The notes beneath the pieces are model-generated. The model was not told where the DNA came from and made no database searches. It saw only the letters and a list, made by a program, of their open reading frames with translations. Of a stretch of DNA of 32,759 bases, positions 18,901 to 28,491 are shown one piece after another. The DNA is from Chara braunii (lineage: Eukaryota > Streptophyta > Charophyceae > Charales > Characeae): the NCBI GenBank assembly GCA_003427395.1, contig BFEA01000134.1:828011-860769 (forward strand). The letters are read 5' to 3'. The position numbers were made by a program, and so were the translations under genes. The stretch's first letter is position 1; every line of letters begins with the position of its first letter.

Positions 18901-20154
18901 ATGGCATGTGTTTCTACAGCCAAGGGTGCAGCGTCGTCAAACGGGTGCTTGATGGCCAGAATCGTCTGCGGAGCAAGCGGTGGTCTGTGTGCAGCAAAAA
19001 AAGCAGATGTCATCCAGTCCCCTTTAACTAACCACCCAATGCGGTTGGCATTTGTTACAGTCCGCATTGCCGGTTGAGTTCGCAATGTCCATCGTTGACG
19101 AAGGTCGTCCATTCAGTCCATTAGGGCCTGCTCTTGCTGCGGTTGGGTTGTTGTCATTGCTCGGGCCATAATGTGTGCCAAATCTTCATTGATACCTTAT
19201 AGTTCTGTCCGATTGATCAAGAGAATGGACTTTTTGATTGTCAAGCCTCGCTGCAATATTATTCGCTGTCCTCCCTGAAACCAGTCCGCCACGGAGGGAA
19301 ACAAATTTTTTGCAGTCTTCCACTTAGGCCAAAACTTGTGTACAAACTGTGTGAAATGCGATGTCCGTACTACCCATTCTGGCAGGGCACTTCTATCTCA
19401 TCCTCCTCTAACGGTGGTGTGGAGAAAAAACTCTAAAAAAAGGGGTAGGCGGTCCGATCCCATATGTGGTATTACATAACATCTTGAGAGCCGAGATAAC
19501 AAAGTATCTGCTGCAAAAAATAGATCAATGCGGCTGCGCGGCAAGTATTGCTGTTGGGGCGCACCCGAAGAAAAAAAAGGTGAAGCCTTTTTCAAAGCGG
19601 TGCAAGACACGAAATGCGTCAGAAAAACCGTTGGTGTGAATAAAGTCAGTCAGCTGGACCGCATCTCCCCCCACCGGTCCAGCCCGCATCGAATCTACCT
19701 CTGGAACGAGGGTGGTGTTCCAATCCCCTCCTAGTATGAGGTTGTCCACGCGGGGTATCATCCACGGCAATGATTTGAACAGCTCCACTCTATCCAATTG
19801 CGAGGTAGGGCCATAAAGATTGAAGATTGCCCATTGTTCGTGCTGTAGGACAAATCTCACCCACACCCATCTGCCAAAAGGATCAGAACAATGGTCTGTC
19901 ACTACCACCAGTGCTGTTCTTGCGATGAGTATCGCAACTCCACCCTTCGAGCCTTGGGCCGGAGCCCAAAACTGCTCTCCTAACCACCAACCCATTTGCT
20001 CCGCAATCGCCGCATCGTTCAATTTAGTTTCCTGCAGCAACACGATTTGTGCACCTCTGTTCCTTGCCAACGATTTGATCAGGGATCGTTTAACAGCCAC
20101 TCTTCGCGATCCCAACCCCCGCACATTCCAGGAAATCAGCCTGATTTTATCCAT
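15932..20154 (-). pseudogene. L1 LINE ORF2: endonuclease, reverse transcriptase, C-terminal finger (broken)
   Basis: Enzyme that nicks target DNA and reverse-transcribes the element RNA. About 1,400 codons, the usual size for plant L1 ORF2. The APE-type endonuclease (20154 to about 19398) shows SWNVRGL (N10), LLQETKL (E42), NLYGP, LGGDWN (D144, N146) and SRIDLFF, but the catalytic SDH reads SDR. The RT (19112-17685) has KAPGLDSLPAEFF, NYRPISL, LLDLAKAYD (motif A), RQGCP (motif B) and FADD (motif C). The C-terminus (17712-16141) ends in a CX2CX9HX4C finger. Lesions: a frame change at an A8 run (19571-19578), in-frame stops at 19400, 19199, 19115, 18284 and 17016, a frame change near 17700-17712, and probably another near 16135. 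Non-functional. Confidence 0.92.
17620..17721 (-). repeat. 51-bp tandem duplication in ORF2
   Basis: The segment beginning CCACAGGTAATGAGTCAACA at 17620 is repeated at 17671 with exact 51-bp spacing, duplicating 17 residues (LQTIRQMLTHYLW plus four) in frame. It sits beside the frame change after the RT palm. It is a local replication or slippage event in this copy and unlikely to be a family feature. Confidence 0.85.
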
Positions 20155-20159
20155 TATAT

Positions 20160-22169
20160 TTACATGTCAGGCCAGTCAGCACATTTAAGCATCAAGAATT
20201 GATTACAAAATATACTTTTGTGCCAGGGGATATGTGAGTCCACCTGTGTCAACAGCGCCGCATTCCAACAGTCGTATACCTTGGTGTCAACAGCCGTTTG
20301 TCCACCAGGGTTTTTGAACAATTGCAGTGAGATCCACCTGAGGCCCGTCAGAGGAGGCGTACCTTTAGCAGCAGGGTTGATAATTGCGTCAAGCATCGGG
20401 AAACAGAGAATATCTGTGCGCCCTTTGTCATTTGTTGGGGTCAATCTGACCCATTCCATGGTCGGGTATGGGCGGAGTTTGTATGCCGGTAGCAGCCACT
20501 TCTGGGTCTCAGTCAAGACCGACTCAAGGGTGGCCTCGACATGGGTCTCAAAATGGGGAATGGACAGTGAGCCTTCTGAGGAGAGGGCAGCCATCAGTTG
20601 TAAGTCCCCGTCCACTGCCAGAAAAACCAAGGGGACTACAACCCATGGCCGACCTGCTGCTATTGCGTCTTGGATAGAGCCTGGGTACACATCTGCACGC
20701 AACTGATCCTGTTGGCCCTGATCATCTTCATCTGAAAGCGGTTCAGCTTCGGTGAAAGGTACATCCTCATCTGCCAACTCCGCCCAAGTGACTGACTTGT
20801 TCGCAGCTTTCCGGCTTTGAGGCTGCCTCTGATAAGGCTTGTAGCCCATTGTTTTGGGCCCTCCTGATAGGATTTTTTTCCGGTGCACAGCCTCCTTCTG
20901 CTGAGTCATACGAATTTCCAGTCCCCCCATCAGCTGATATTTATCGGTGGAGGTAGAAGTCCCTATCAAATCAGTTCCTCGCATTTCTTTTGTTGTTGTA
21001 ACTATGGTCGAGGTGGTAGGCCCTGTAGAAAGCAGGCCAGTCCCAAGAGCAGCACCCTGCAGCTCCTGCGAAGGGACCGGTTGGGCAAACAGCGAGGCTG
21101 TTAAGGATAAACCTCCTTGGGGCTCTGAAGGCTGCAGCCCATCCGACAGTGCCGAAGTGGTCTGAACTCCAGATGCCTTCGGCGAGACAGAACCAGGGGA
21201 CTGAGTCATAGCGGTTCCCAACGACGCAGAGACAAATCCGGGAGGTTGAATGTTGGCAGCTCCCAAAGACGAAGAGGTGTTCAGAGGAGGAACATTCAGA
21301 GGTTGTGTAACTTTCGTACCAGACGATGTAGGGATAGAAGTTGTAGAGACAATCGAGGCAGAAACGGGTTGGGCAATTCCTTTCTTTGGGCATGCCGCTT
21401 CTCCTGTTTTGTGGCCATACCACCTACAATCGCGACACCACGGCGAATCCTGTGTGACGACTTCCACGTTGTGCCACCCCTGTCGGGAACGAGATTTAAG
21501 GTATTTGGTAACCTCAGATTTTGCCCTGGGATGAAGATCAAATCTGTGGTTAACTAAGCAGGGCGCTGCTTGGTTTCGCTCTGGAGGATAAGCTTTCTGA
21601 ACCTGGCCATATTCTTTTTTTACGGCAGCCTCCAGGAAGGGCATTGCCAGGAACGGCACCCTCAGAACCCGGATCCAAAATCGCTGGGCCTGGAGGTCGT
21701 CCCTGGCCTTGGCCTGTTCAGCCGGGGTCGCCCATGGTTTATAGAGGACTTTGCAAGGTTTCCCCCCGACAATTGCTTTCTCCTCTCGTTGCAAAGTATT
21801 TATTAGCCAGTCTCGTAACACATGATTCACCGCCAAATAAGAGATCATGTTAGCACCCCCCGGCCGAATTCGGCATTTTTGTCCACGCACTGTGGCCAAA
21901 TCCCATCCTGATTCGATGGATCTCATTCATTCCTCCTTTTTGGCAAAAGAAACCCCAGCTTCCAAACCCTGAAACACTACCAGGACCCCATGCCTTCGTA
22001 AGTAGTCCACTGTGACTTCGGCCGCCGTAGGATCTATGTCCACTATAACAGTATCGTTAAGGACGTCCCTGGTCGTCGCGATATAACCATCTGCTTTATT
22101 AGGGTCTTCTTGGCCCGTAATGAAGCAGTTGCGAACCATGTCGCAGAGCTGTTCATGTTGGCGATCCAT
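20160..22169 (-). pseudogene. L1 LINE ORF1: nucleic-acid-binding protein (one stop)
   Basis: RNA-binding partner protein of the LINE particle. The frame starts at ATG 22169 (an in-frame TAG lies 12 nt upstream), is cut once by TGA at 21929-21927 after KKEE, then stays open for 588 codons to TAA at 20162, giving about 669 positions. After the stop, FWIRVLRVPF (residues 83-92) and the following A-V-x-KEYGQV resemble the DUF4283-type domain of plant L1 ORF1. A zinc knuckle CX2CX4HX6C (C164, C167, H172, C179, with the GH pair) follows, then a long S/T/P/Q-rich linker, an acidic patch (PLSDEDDQGQQDQ) and a folded-looking C-terminal part of about 180 residues. ORF2's ATG lies only 5 nt downstream, the compact two-ORF layout of plant L1s. 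Confidence 0.88.
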
Positions 22170-22950
22170 CAGCCCGGTAGGCTATTTTGAGAAATGCGTC
22201 CCCTCAGCCGAGAGGAGGAATAACCCAGAAGTACTGCGTTACAAATCCTTATCTGCGAGAACCTAAAAGTTGCAAGTTAGTAAGTTCGAACTCCTTATCT
22301 ATGAAAAAACTAAAAATGCAAACCTAAAAAGGCCGACTGTTGCAAATTGGCAAGTTCCAACTCCTTATCTGTGAAAAACCTAAAAATGCAAACCTAGGAT
22401 AGCTGACTGCGTACAGCGTCTCCCTTCAACGTGATTAGACTCCCCAAAGAGAGGCAAAGTGAAACATGACCGGTACCAATCGATGTGTAATTGAAATGAA
22501 GGTCGTCATAACAACAGAGGGAAGAGCGATATCAATCGTTCACCCCAACATCAATAGTCAACCAGTTCAAAACTCACACCAAAAATTGTCACCAATCAAC
22601 GAATCTCCCGATTCCCAAAAGTTGTCGTGTGCCTTTTACAAATCTCCCCTCAAACCTCACACGAAAAATAGCTACACTCTTATGAAAAAATTGCCCCTAA
22701 AATTCAAACAAAATATAGAAAAAGGCACAATCAACCATTCACCCCGAGAGAGAAGCGTTTTTTATTCGGCTTCACGATCCTTCATCCGTGAACATCCCAG
22801 GAGACGAAGAGCCGACGACAATTCAAAACTCACCACTCGTCAGCGTCGCTCATATACAGCTCCGCAATCGTTCATTCATAAACATCCCAGAAGGCAATTA
22901 GTCCACAGCAATTGAGAACTCACCACCTATCGGCGTTGCACATGTTCCGT
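22170..22950 (-). repeat. LINE 5' UTR with two sets of tandem monomers
   Basis: Upstream of ORF1 (minus sense) there is a duplication of about 70 bp: GTAAGTTCGAACTCCTTATC at about 22278-22300 and CAAGTTCCAACTCCTTATCT at about 22350, each followed by CTAAAAATGCAAACCTA. Further out, 22767-22857 and 22858-22943 share AACATCCCAG, CAATTSARAACTCACCACY and CGGCGTYGC-type words (about 90 bp). Tandem monomers in this position often carry the internal promoter of LINEs; that role is inferred. The outer limit of the LINE is not defined. Confidence 0.6.
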
Positions 22951-23272
22951 ATCTGAAGCCAAGGGCCAAGCCCCTGACGTGTTGATAATTCTGGTATATT
23001 GACGCGCGCAGATCTCGCCCTTTGACCGCCCCCGCTTATACTCCATCCAATCACGGCCAACAAGGATTGCCGACAAAACGTCGACCAAGACCAGGTAACG
23101 GCAGGGGCATGGCAGTGCCCCCGTGTGAACAATCCCGTCTATGGCGCCCCTTGCGCCTCAGCCCTCATTGTTCGCGCCGCCCCAACGACCAGTTCTGGCT
23201 CCACGCAACCAAAATTAGCGGTCGCGTTAACGTGATCCCCTATCGCCCGCGCGCCCCACAGGGCACCAGGGA
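22951..23272. other. Nothing recognised
   Basis: GC-richer sequence between the LINE 5' monomers and the 55-bp repeats; may still belong to the LINE 5' region. Its plus-strand frame (23022-23492) is compositional and runs into the A tract. Confidence 0.4.
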
Positions 23273-23421
23273 ACCAAAATGGCTGGCAGCATCAGCCCAA
23301 CACAAAGAAAAAAAGTTGTTCCACCGTACCAAAATGGCCGGAGGGGCCAGCCCAAACAAAGAAAAAAGGTTGTGCCACCAAACCAAAATGACTGGCAGCA
23401 CCAGCCCAAACAAANAAAAAA
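23273..23421 (+). repeat. Three tandem copies of a ~55-bp unit
   Basis: Units begin ACCAAAATGGCYGGCAGCAY at 23273, 23328 and 23382 and continue CAGCCCAAACAAAGAAAAAA, with GTTGTNCCACC ending the first two. A single N sits in the third at 23415. Confidence 0.85.
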
Positions 23422-23429
23422 AGTCTAAC

Positions 23430-23467
<38 letters not shown>

Positions 23468-23474
23468 TAACTGT
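23422..23474 (+). mobile_element. Tail-only poly(A) insert between direct repeats
   Basis: AGTCTAACTGT (23422-23432) and AGTATAACTGT (23464-23474) bracket about 31 A with nothing else. It is best read as an extremely 5'-truncated retroposition product; homopolymer growth within a pre-existing duplication is the alternative. Confidence 0.5.
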
Positions 23475-23584
23475 CACTGCATCAAAGCTTGAGGGCGTGG
23501 AGTGACACCTGTAAGATACTGCAAATAGTTGTTATCATTCTCATTCATGTCCTTTTGTCTTTGGGCCTCGCTCCACTGTACAAT

Positions 23585-23618
<34 letters not shown>

Positions 23619-23757
23619 TACTGCACAAGATCATAAATGTATCTGGATTTTTTCCCTGGTCACAATACATTCAAATCATTATGTTCGGTCTGTCCAAATG
23701 TATCTGGTCCATATCACAGGTCCAGTGCGTGTGAGCATTGTGTACAAGGGCATTTCT
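23475..23757. other. Unassigned with poly(T) tract
   Basis: Poly(T) at 23587-23617, flanked by GTAC on both sides. TTTGGGCCTCGCTCCACTG at about 23560 is the reverse of the GTGGAGCRAGGCC end of family C. ATGTATCTGG occurs twice (about 23638 and 23697). Confidence 0.5.
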
Positions 23758-24052
23758 TTGTTTTTTTTTGTTTTTTTTTTCTCTAAACAAATGAGCGATG
23801 GCCCCAGGTAATTCAGAACTATTTCATTCTGTTCATCTGGGGCCAAGTCCCACCAGCAGCGTTGAGTTTCCTCTGCGCCCGAATCTGGACTTCTTTTTTG
23901 GAGAGGTGCCGTTGAGAAAATCTCAATGCCAACTTTCTGTACACCTCCAGAAACAGGTCCAGATTCAGGCGTTGAGGAAACTGAACACTTCTAGTGGGAC
24001 TCGTACCCTGGGCCCTGGACCCATCAGCGAAGTACTCTACCACTCTGTTCAG
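23758..24052 (-). mobile_element. Family B foldback SINE, copy 1
   Basis: On the minus strand a tRNA-like head comes first: AGAGTGGTAGAGTACTTCGC (A box) and GGGTACGAGTCCCAC (B box). The body is then a large inverted repeat: one arm about 24016-23937 (GTCCCACTAGAAGTGTTCAG, CTGAATCTGGAC, TGGAGGTG) and the other about 23935-23838. A nested TTGAGA/TCTCAA hairpin sits at the turn. A tail of (A)9-10C units ends it (about 23787-23758). Arms match at roughly four of five positions by eye. tRNA head plus self-complementary body is unusual for a SINE. Confidence 0.75.
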
Positions 24053-24236
24053 TATTTCGATCAGGTGTGGCCTCCAGTGATGCAGTACGGCCGTCGAATA
24101 CATCGGATCTCAACGGCTGTGTACCCCACCGAGCAGCTGAACATGTTCGGCCGAGCGCGTCCTCGTGTGTGTGGTGTGTGCGTGTGTGTGTATGTTCAGG
24201 AGTGATGAGCAATGCCCCCCAGGGGCCCCCAACCCC

Positions 24237-24284
<48 letters not shown>

Positions 24285-24310
24285 AAATTAAAAAAAAAAA
24301 AAAAAAGTCT
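24053..24310. repeat. GT and TA microsatellites, poly(A)
   Basis: GTGTGTG-type repeats near 24165-24192, a TA array at 24241-24282 and an A run at about 24290-24306. No gene. Confidence 0.85.
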
Positions 24311-24353
24311 GGGCTCAGTCTATTTTGAGCCACGTTCGGGCTGGGTACCGAGT

Positions 24354-24380
24354 GTTCGGGTTCGGTCACCGAGCCCGAAC
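24354..24380. repeat. 27-bp near-perfect palindrome
   Basis: GTTCGGGTTCGGT and ACCGAGCCCGAAC pair at 12 of 13 positions around a single C. It sits in a GTTCGGG-rich patch; role unknown. Confidence 0.7.
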
Positions 24381-24984
24381 GCGATGCTACGCAGCTCGAC
24401 GGCCTGGTAGTTTCCGAGCGGGGACTGTAAAGATGCCCACCTCGCGTCCAATGAGATGCATCAAAAAACGAAAAAAAAACAAATTTGGACATTATAGCTC
24501 GTGGCTTTGCGTGGGCGGGAAGTCTGAATTTTATGGACTCGAAAGGGGGGGTGTTGATTTCCGGACTTCGTTTTTCTTTTTTTTTTGGCTCTGAGAAATC
24601 GAGCTTGAAATGTGAAATTCAAATATTGTGGTGGATCTGACAGGAACACTTCCGCGTCTGTCCGATGGCCTGTTAGAGGCATCATGAGATACATGGTGAT
24701 GAAGGTATCCCCATACCCGTTACTTGTTCATCCTCGTGGCTGTGTTCGTGGACACATTTTATTGCCACGGTACATCACTATGAAGACTTACGTGAAGAGT
24801 ATCGTAGCAACCCATAAATTCGGGCGCACAGCTGTTCTTCTTTGTTTTATGTGCCATTTCAATTCATTTTAAATCAGAAAATGATGCATTCATGCAAATA
24901 AAAAATCACTTTGTCTTTTCCAAAAAAACATAGAATTGCTTCACATATCGTAGAATACTTCGCTGGAGGGACATAGCACTAGCA
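24381..24984. other. Nothing recognised
   Basis: Mixed sequence with short A and T runs. A plus-strand frame of 86 codons (24612-24872) has no recognisable feature and is probably chance. Confidence 0.4.
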
Positions 24985-25755
24985 TTGTAAAAACCGGGTC
25001 CGGCGTCCCTTACATATGAACCGCAGACCTGGAGGGAGATCCCACTAGCATTGTATGTGGAGTAGTGTAGAGGGCGTGTGACTCGCCTCCGCCGTCGATG
25101 GGAATGGGGATCGGTGGTTTTGTTTTTCCTGTATTTTAGTCCTCGAAAATATATGTTTTTTTGGAGCATCCCATTGGGTGGTCTTTCTTTTGTTTTGCTT
25201 GCCGTGTTCCTCTGGGGGTCCCGAACGTGAGTGAAAATCAGACCCATTTTTTTTGTGTTGCTTTTCACTCACCTTTCACTCACCTTTGGGTTGTGGCCCA
25301 TGCGTGGAAGAGAGGCCGAAAACAAAATTTTTCGGTGTTTCCCATCATGAGGGAATGTCAGTCCGTGTCAGACCCTCGTCCAAGTTGTCTGTAGTCTCCG
25401 CAAATGTTTCACATGGGCAATGCTTTTGTCCTCTTCCTTTGACATGCATGTGCCCCCTTATTTTTTGGGTGGTGTTCGGGAGGGTTCGATCCCCTCACCT
25501 ACAGCAAATGGTGTACGGAGTTACTCTTGCCCTTGTTTTTTTACGTTTATTTTCCCTATTTCACGCTGCCACCCACCTGTCCCCCACCCGTCCCCCACCC
25601 GTCCCCCACCCGTCACACTAATCCACATACCTGGCTAGTGGGATCTCCCTTCTGGTTGCGGGTGGATTTGAACTGCAGTCTGTATTTCTTTTTTTCCTTT
25701 TCTTTTTTTTTCGATAGTGATATGTAAGGGACGCCGGACCCGTTTTTTCGCAGAT
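24985..25755. mobile_element. Inverted-repeat pair with family A core ends
   Basis: Left side: CCGGGTCCGGCGTCCCTTAC, a spacer, then GGAGGGAGATCCCACTAGCA and TGTATGTGGAGTAG (24990-25072). Right side, reversed: CTAATCCACATACCTGG, CTAGTGGGATCTCCCTTCTG and later GATATGTAAGGGACGCCGG (25618-25747). The two sides are reverse complements in the same order, separated by about 550 bp without coding content. So two copies of one sequence face each other: either a non-autonomous element with long inverted ends, or two insertions in opposite orientation. GGAGGGACATAGCACTAGCA at 24965 is an extra direct partial copy. Confidence 0.6.
25575..25617 (+). repeat. CCCCCACCCGT minisatellite
   Basis: Four near-identical 11-bp units inside the spacer of the inverted pair. 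Confidence 0.85.
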
Positions 25756-25988
25756 AAGAAAGGGCAAACATGAAATGTTCAATTCTTTAAAAAAAAAAGA
25801 AAAAAAAAGAAAAAAAAGAAAAGGGGGAAACAAATGAGGCAGGCTGCTTGGTCCTCTTTTTTGTTTTTGTTTTTGTTTTTTTCTTCCTGAAATTGTCTTC
25901 TTTTTATTAGGGCCTTGATGGAACACTGCTATGTCATAGGGTCTCGCCGCACAACTCTTGAAATGCACAAAAGACAAAAATCATGTCG
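25756..25988. other. A-rich and T-rich tracts
   Basis: AAAAAAAAGA-type units at about 25788-25820 and GTTTTT units at 25860-25880. No gene. Confidence 0.6.
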
Positions 25989-26092
25989 CTGTATCTTTCC
26001 ATGTTCTAGCAGAAGATTCACTCTCGTTTTGCACGTTTCAAGAGTAGTGCAGCGAGGCCCATAATTGCAGCTGTTACTGCAGTTGTAATTAT
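25989..26092 (+). repeat. Family C repeat, copy 2
   Basis: TGTATCTTTCCATGTTCTAG, AGAAGATTCACTCTCGTTTTGC and AGTAGTGCAGCGAGGCCC match copies 1 and 3. It ends in a short inverted repeat (CCATAATTGCAGCTG with CAGTTGTAATTATGG, allowing mismatches). Confidence 0.7.
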
Positions 26093-26425
26093 GGCTGTCA
26101 CATCAGATTCTCCAAAAAAGGAAAAAGGAAAAGGGAAAAACTCCCTGTCATCATCCAGAACAGCTGTGCTCCTTGACTTTTATTTTGTTTGTTTGCTGTT
26201 TTCACAAAGAGACTTCTCCAACTTACAGAATGTTCCGCTACAGACCTAGTTTTTTTTTGGGTTTTGTTTTGTTTTTGGTACTGACCCAGTTGTTACTGCA
26301 CTTTTGTGATGTCATCATCGGCATGAATAAACCAGTCGCAGTGCGTCTCGGCGGCTCGGCGGCCGCCGATGAGAGCTGAACTGTTCGGTCGAGTTCGTCG
26401 TTCAACCTCCAAATGCAAAATTGTG
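26093..26425. other. Nothing recognised
   Basis: A purine-rich AAAAAGG patch near 26115 and T-rich stretches. No repeat partner or credible frame. Confidence 0.4.
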
Positions 26426-26481
26426 AAGCTCAGTTCCAAAAAAAAAAAAAAAAAAAAAAAAAGACGAACAAGCTCAGTTCC
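26426..26481 (+). mobile_element. Tail-only poly(A) insert between 12-bp direct repeats
   Basis: AAGCTCAGTTCC at 26426-26437 is exactly repeated at 26470-26481; between them are about 25 A plus GACGAAC. An exact 12-bp duplication around a bare A tract suggests a retroposition event that copied almost only the tail. The extra bases after the A run are unexplained. Confidence 0.55.
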
Positions 26482-26524
26482 CGGATCAAGGGTGTCGTCA
26501 CCATCATCATTCCGCAGCATCAGA

Positions 26525-26712
26525 GGCATTTGCTGAGTTCATCAGGGACGCGCATTTGCTGAGTTCATGAGGGACGCTGGGTCCGCTTCCCAGCACGTGC
26601 TGTTTTACCAACGCAATGTTGTATCGCAGGGGACACTGGAGCCAGGACCCGCTTTGCAGCAGGTGTAGCTCCCCAGAGTCCCCACCAATAGACTGGATCC
26701 CCTGCAAGAAAG
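26525..26712 (+). mobile_element. Two family A fragments beside a short duplication
   Basis: GCATTTGCTGAGTTCATSAGGGACGC occurs twice (about 26527 and 26552, split by one substitution). The second copy runs into a partial core, GCTGGG with paired CCCAGC (26571-26608). A longer degenerate core follows at 26630-26700, with GAGCC and AGAGTCC insertions, ending before GATCCCCTGCAAG. Confidence 0.6.
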
Positions 26713-26910
26713 GTAGGTCCTGGAGTGTATACTACACTCATCATGACTCTTATCTGTTGTGGCGGGTGGACTTTTCTTTGGGGGGGGGGGGGGGGGAGGG
26801 GGGGAAGATCAAGGGTGCCTTTGTCTTTTTTGCGACTCTTGCTACAGTGGGGTTGTCAAAGATTGGCTGCTTAGTCGGGGGGGAGGTCCAACGAGCAAAG
26901 CGGATTGGAT
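26713..26910. other. Nothing recognised
   Basis: Contains a G run with a single A at 26779-26804. The short frames are Gly-rich artefacts. Confidence 0.5.
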
Positions 26911-26913
26911 AAA

Positions 26914-27006
26914 GAGGCTGAATCTGGATGGGTTTTTAGCTGAGATGCAGAAAACTTAAAGCCGTTCAATACCGATTTTCTGCACCTCGCCACAAACACG
27001 TCAGTT
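26914..27006. mobile_element. Family B foldback, degenerate copy 3
   Basis: GAATCTGGATGGGTTTTTAG with GATGCAGAAAA on one side and TTTTCTGCACCTC with GCCACAAACACGT on the other reproduce the inner half of the family B arms. Outer arms and tRNA-like head are not seen. Confidence 0.5.
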
Positions 27007-27245
27007 GTACACAACAATTGGATGACTGGCTAGCAAACACAGCACTGTCCCCGTAGAACCTTAATTTTTGGCTCTACCGGACCGGAAATATAGCTCGTAT
27101 ACAATCCTTATCAGGGTGCGTTATGTTGGGGTGAAGACAATAGGTGGAAAGGCCTGCACACATCAGTAGTGGGAAGAGCTTTGGCCATAAACAAAGGGCA
27201 TTGCTCCTCTATTCACCACATTTACAAAAGACAAAAAATAAGGTG
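27007..27245. other. Nothing recognised
   Basis: No repeat partner or frame. ACAAAAGACAAAAA just before family C copy 3 also precedes copy 2, so the family may begin a little earlier than marked. Confidence 0.4.
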
Positions 27246-27342
27246 ATGTACCTTCCCATGTTGTAGCGGAATGTTCATTCTCATTTTGCACATTTGGTGA
27301 TTAGTGGAGCAAGGCCTAATGTCCTTTTTTTTTTTTTTTTTT
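27246..27342 (+). repeat. Family C repeat, copy 3, with poly(T)
   Basis: TGTACCTTCCCATGTTGTAG, TTCATTCTCATTTTGCACATTTGG and TTAGTGGAGCAAGGCCTAATG match copies 1 and 2; a 16-nt T run follows at 27327-27342. Confidence 0.7.
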
Positions 27343-27535
27343 AAATGCTATATTCTTCTCTCAACCTATCTGTATACTCATCTTTGGGCCTGTTAGACAC
27401 CACTACAAATTTAAATCCTTACTTTGTAAGGGCGCCCTTACGACGAGAATTTACAAAGTGATTACTTGTCCCTTACCCCGTTTTTCGTTCCACAACCACT
27501 TACGAAAACCCTACACTTAGGCGCACTTACATTTC

Positions 27536-28273
27536 CCCCCCCCCTCTAACTGCCTGGTCGAAAAGCAGTGGTATGGAGGATGAGTGCTAGACAGATAAGA
27601 CAGATAAGAAGGGGCAGGCAAGTATTGACAGGGGCGATTTTGTGCCGGATGCAAGGTGAAGAGGCTCCTGCCCTGAGGCTTTCGACTATCAAGCACAAGG
27701 GACGCTGGACCCGTTTTCCAGCAGTCACCAGGCGGGAGGGGGAGCAAGCAGCTGGGGACAGTATCAGCCCCAGTCAGTAGGCGGGAGGGGGAGCAAGCAG
27801 CCGGGGACAGTATCAGTCCTTCTCTTCTCCACGGGAACAGCCTGCACTGGGGTAACCAGGCGGGTGTTGGAGCAGATAGCTGGAGACAGTGTCAGTCAGT
27901 CCTTAAAGTTCCAATCTGGCGCCCTCCCTTTGGAGGGTGAAGAGATACAACGGCAGCATCAGTTCTCCAAGTACACACGTCTCAGCTGGCAGACAACTCA
28001 CAGATGCTTCTGGCTTTGCACATAAGCCTGCTCAGTCAATCCCCTGATTTGGCAGGGCAATCAATGCTGGCAGGAACCACGGCCACTCGCACATAGCCAG
28101 GATATTCCAAATCATTTCTTTCAAGTGTAATGGGACGCTGGACCCGATTTCCAGCAGGTGATGCTCCCCACCAATAGATGGAGCCTCTCCTCCGGTGGTA
28201 GTGCTGTCTGCTCTTATCAGCAGCACTAACACTGGAAGGGGTGTTTTTCCAAAAAAAAAAAAAAAAAAAAAAA
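27536..28273 (+). mobile_element. Retroposed element with 17-bp target duplication
   Basis: AGGCGCACTTACATTTC at 27519-27535 is exactly repeated at 28274-28290, right after a poly(A) of about 26 nt (28248-28273). Inside, in order: a C run, a partial family A hairpin (27699-27724), three units with GGGAGGGGGAGCAAGCAGC and GGGGACAGTATCAGT (about 27729, 27779, and a diverged one at 27858), then the long family A module: CCTGCTCAGTCAATCC/CAATCAATGCTGGCAGG (28029-28076), the core (28132-28184) and GAGCCTCTCC. It gives a nearly complete view of a long family A element. No protein is encoded. Confidence 0.88.
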
Positions 28274-28491
28274 AGGCGCACTTACATTTCAGGTGCCTCC
28301 GTTGTACTTTTTTGTTGCTTTTTTTCTTGGAGATCCGTCAGCTGTGTGTCTCTTTCTTTGCGTTCTAAGCGGCCGAAAGAGGAAATTCAATCTGAATGTC
28401 CAAGCCGCAGTTGCGCTGGACGAAATCGTGTCCGCCACATTTGGGCCTGTAGGACACCCGGTCCGGCCTCATCCCAAATCCAGGCGGGGCT

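Noticed and set aside
15617-22169. The LINE's own 3' end being the family A core at 15660
   Set aside because: Position and poly(A) fit, but family A elsewhere is a separate unit with its own target duplication, and no duplication linking 15617 to a LINE 5' end was found; left open rather than called.
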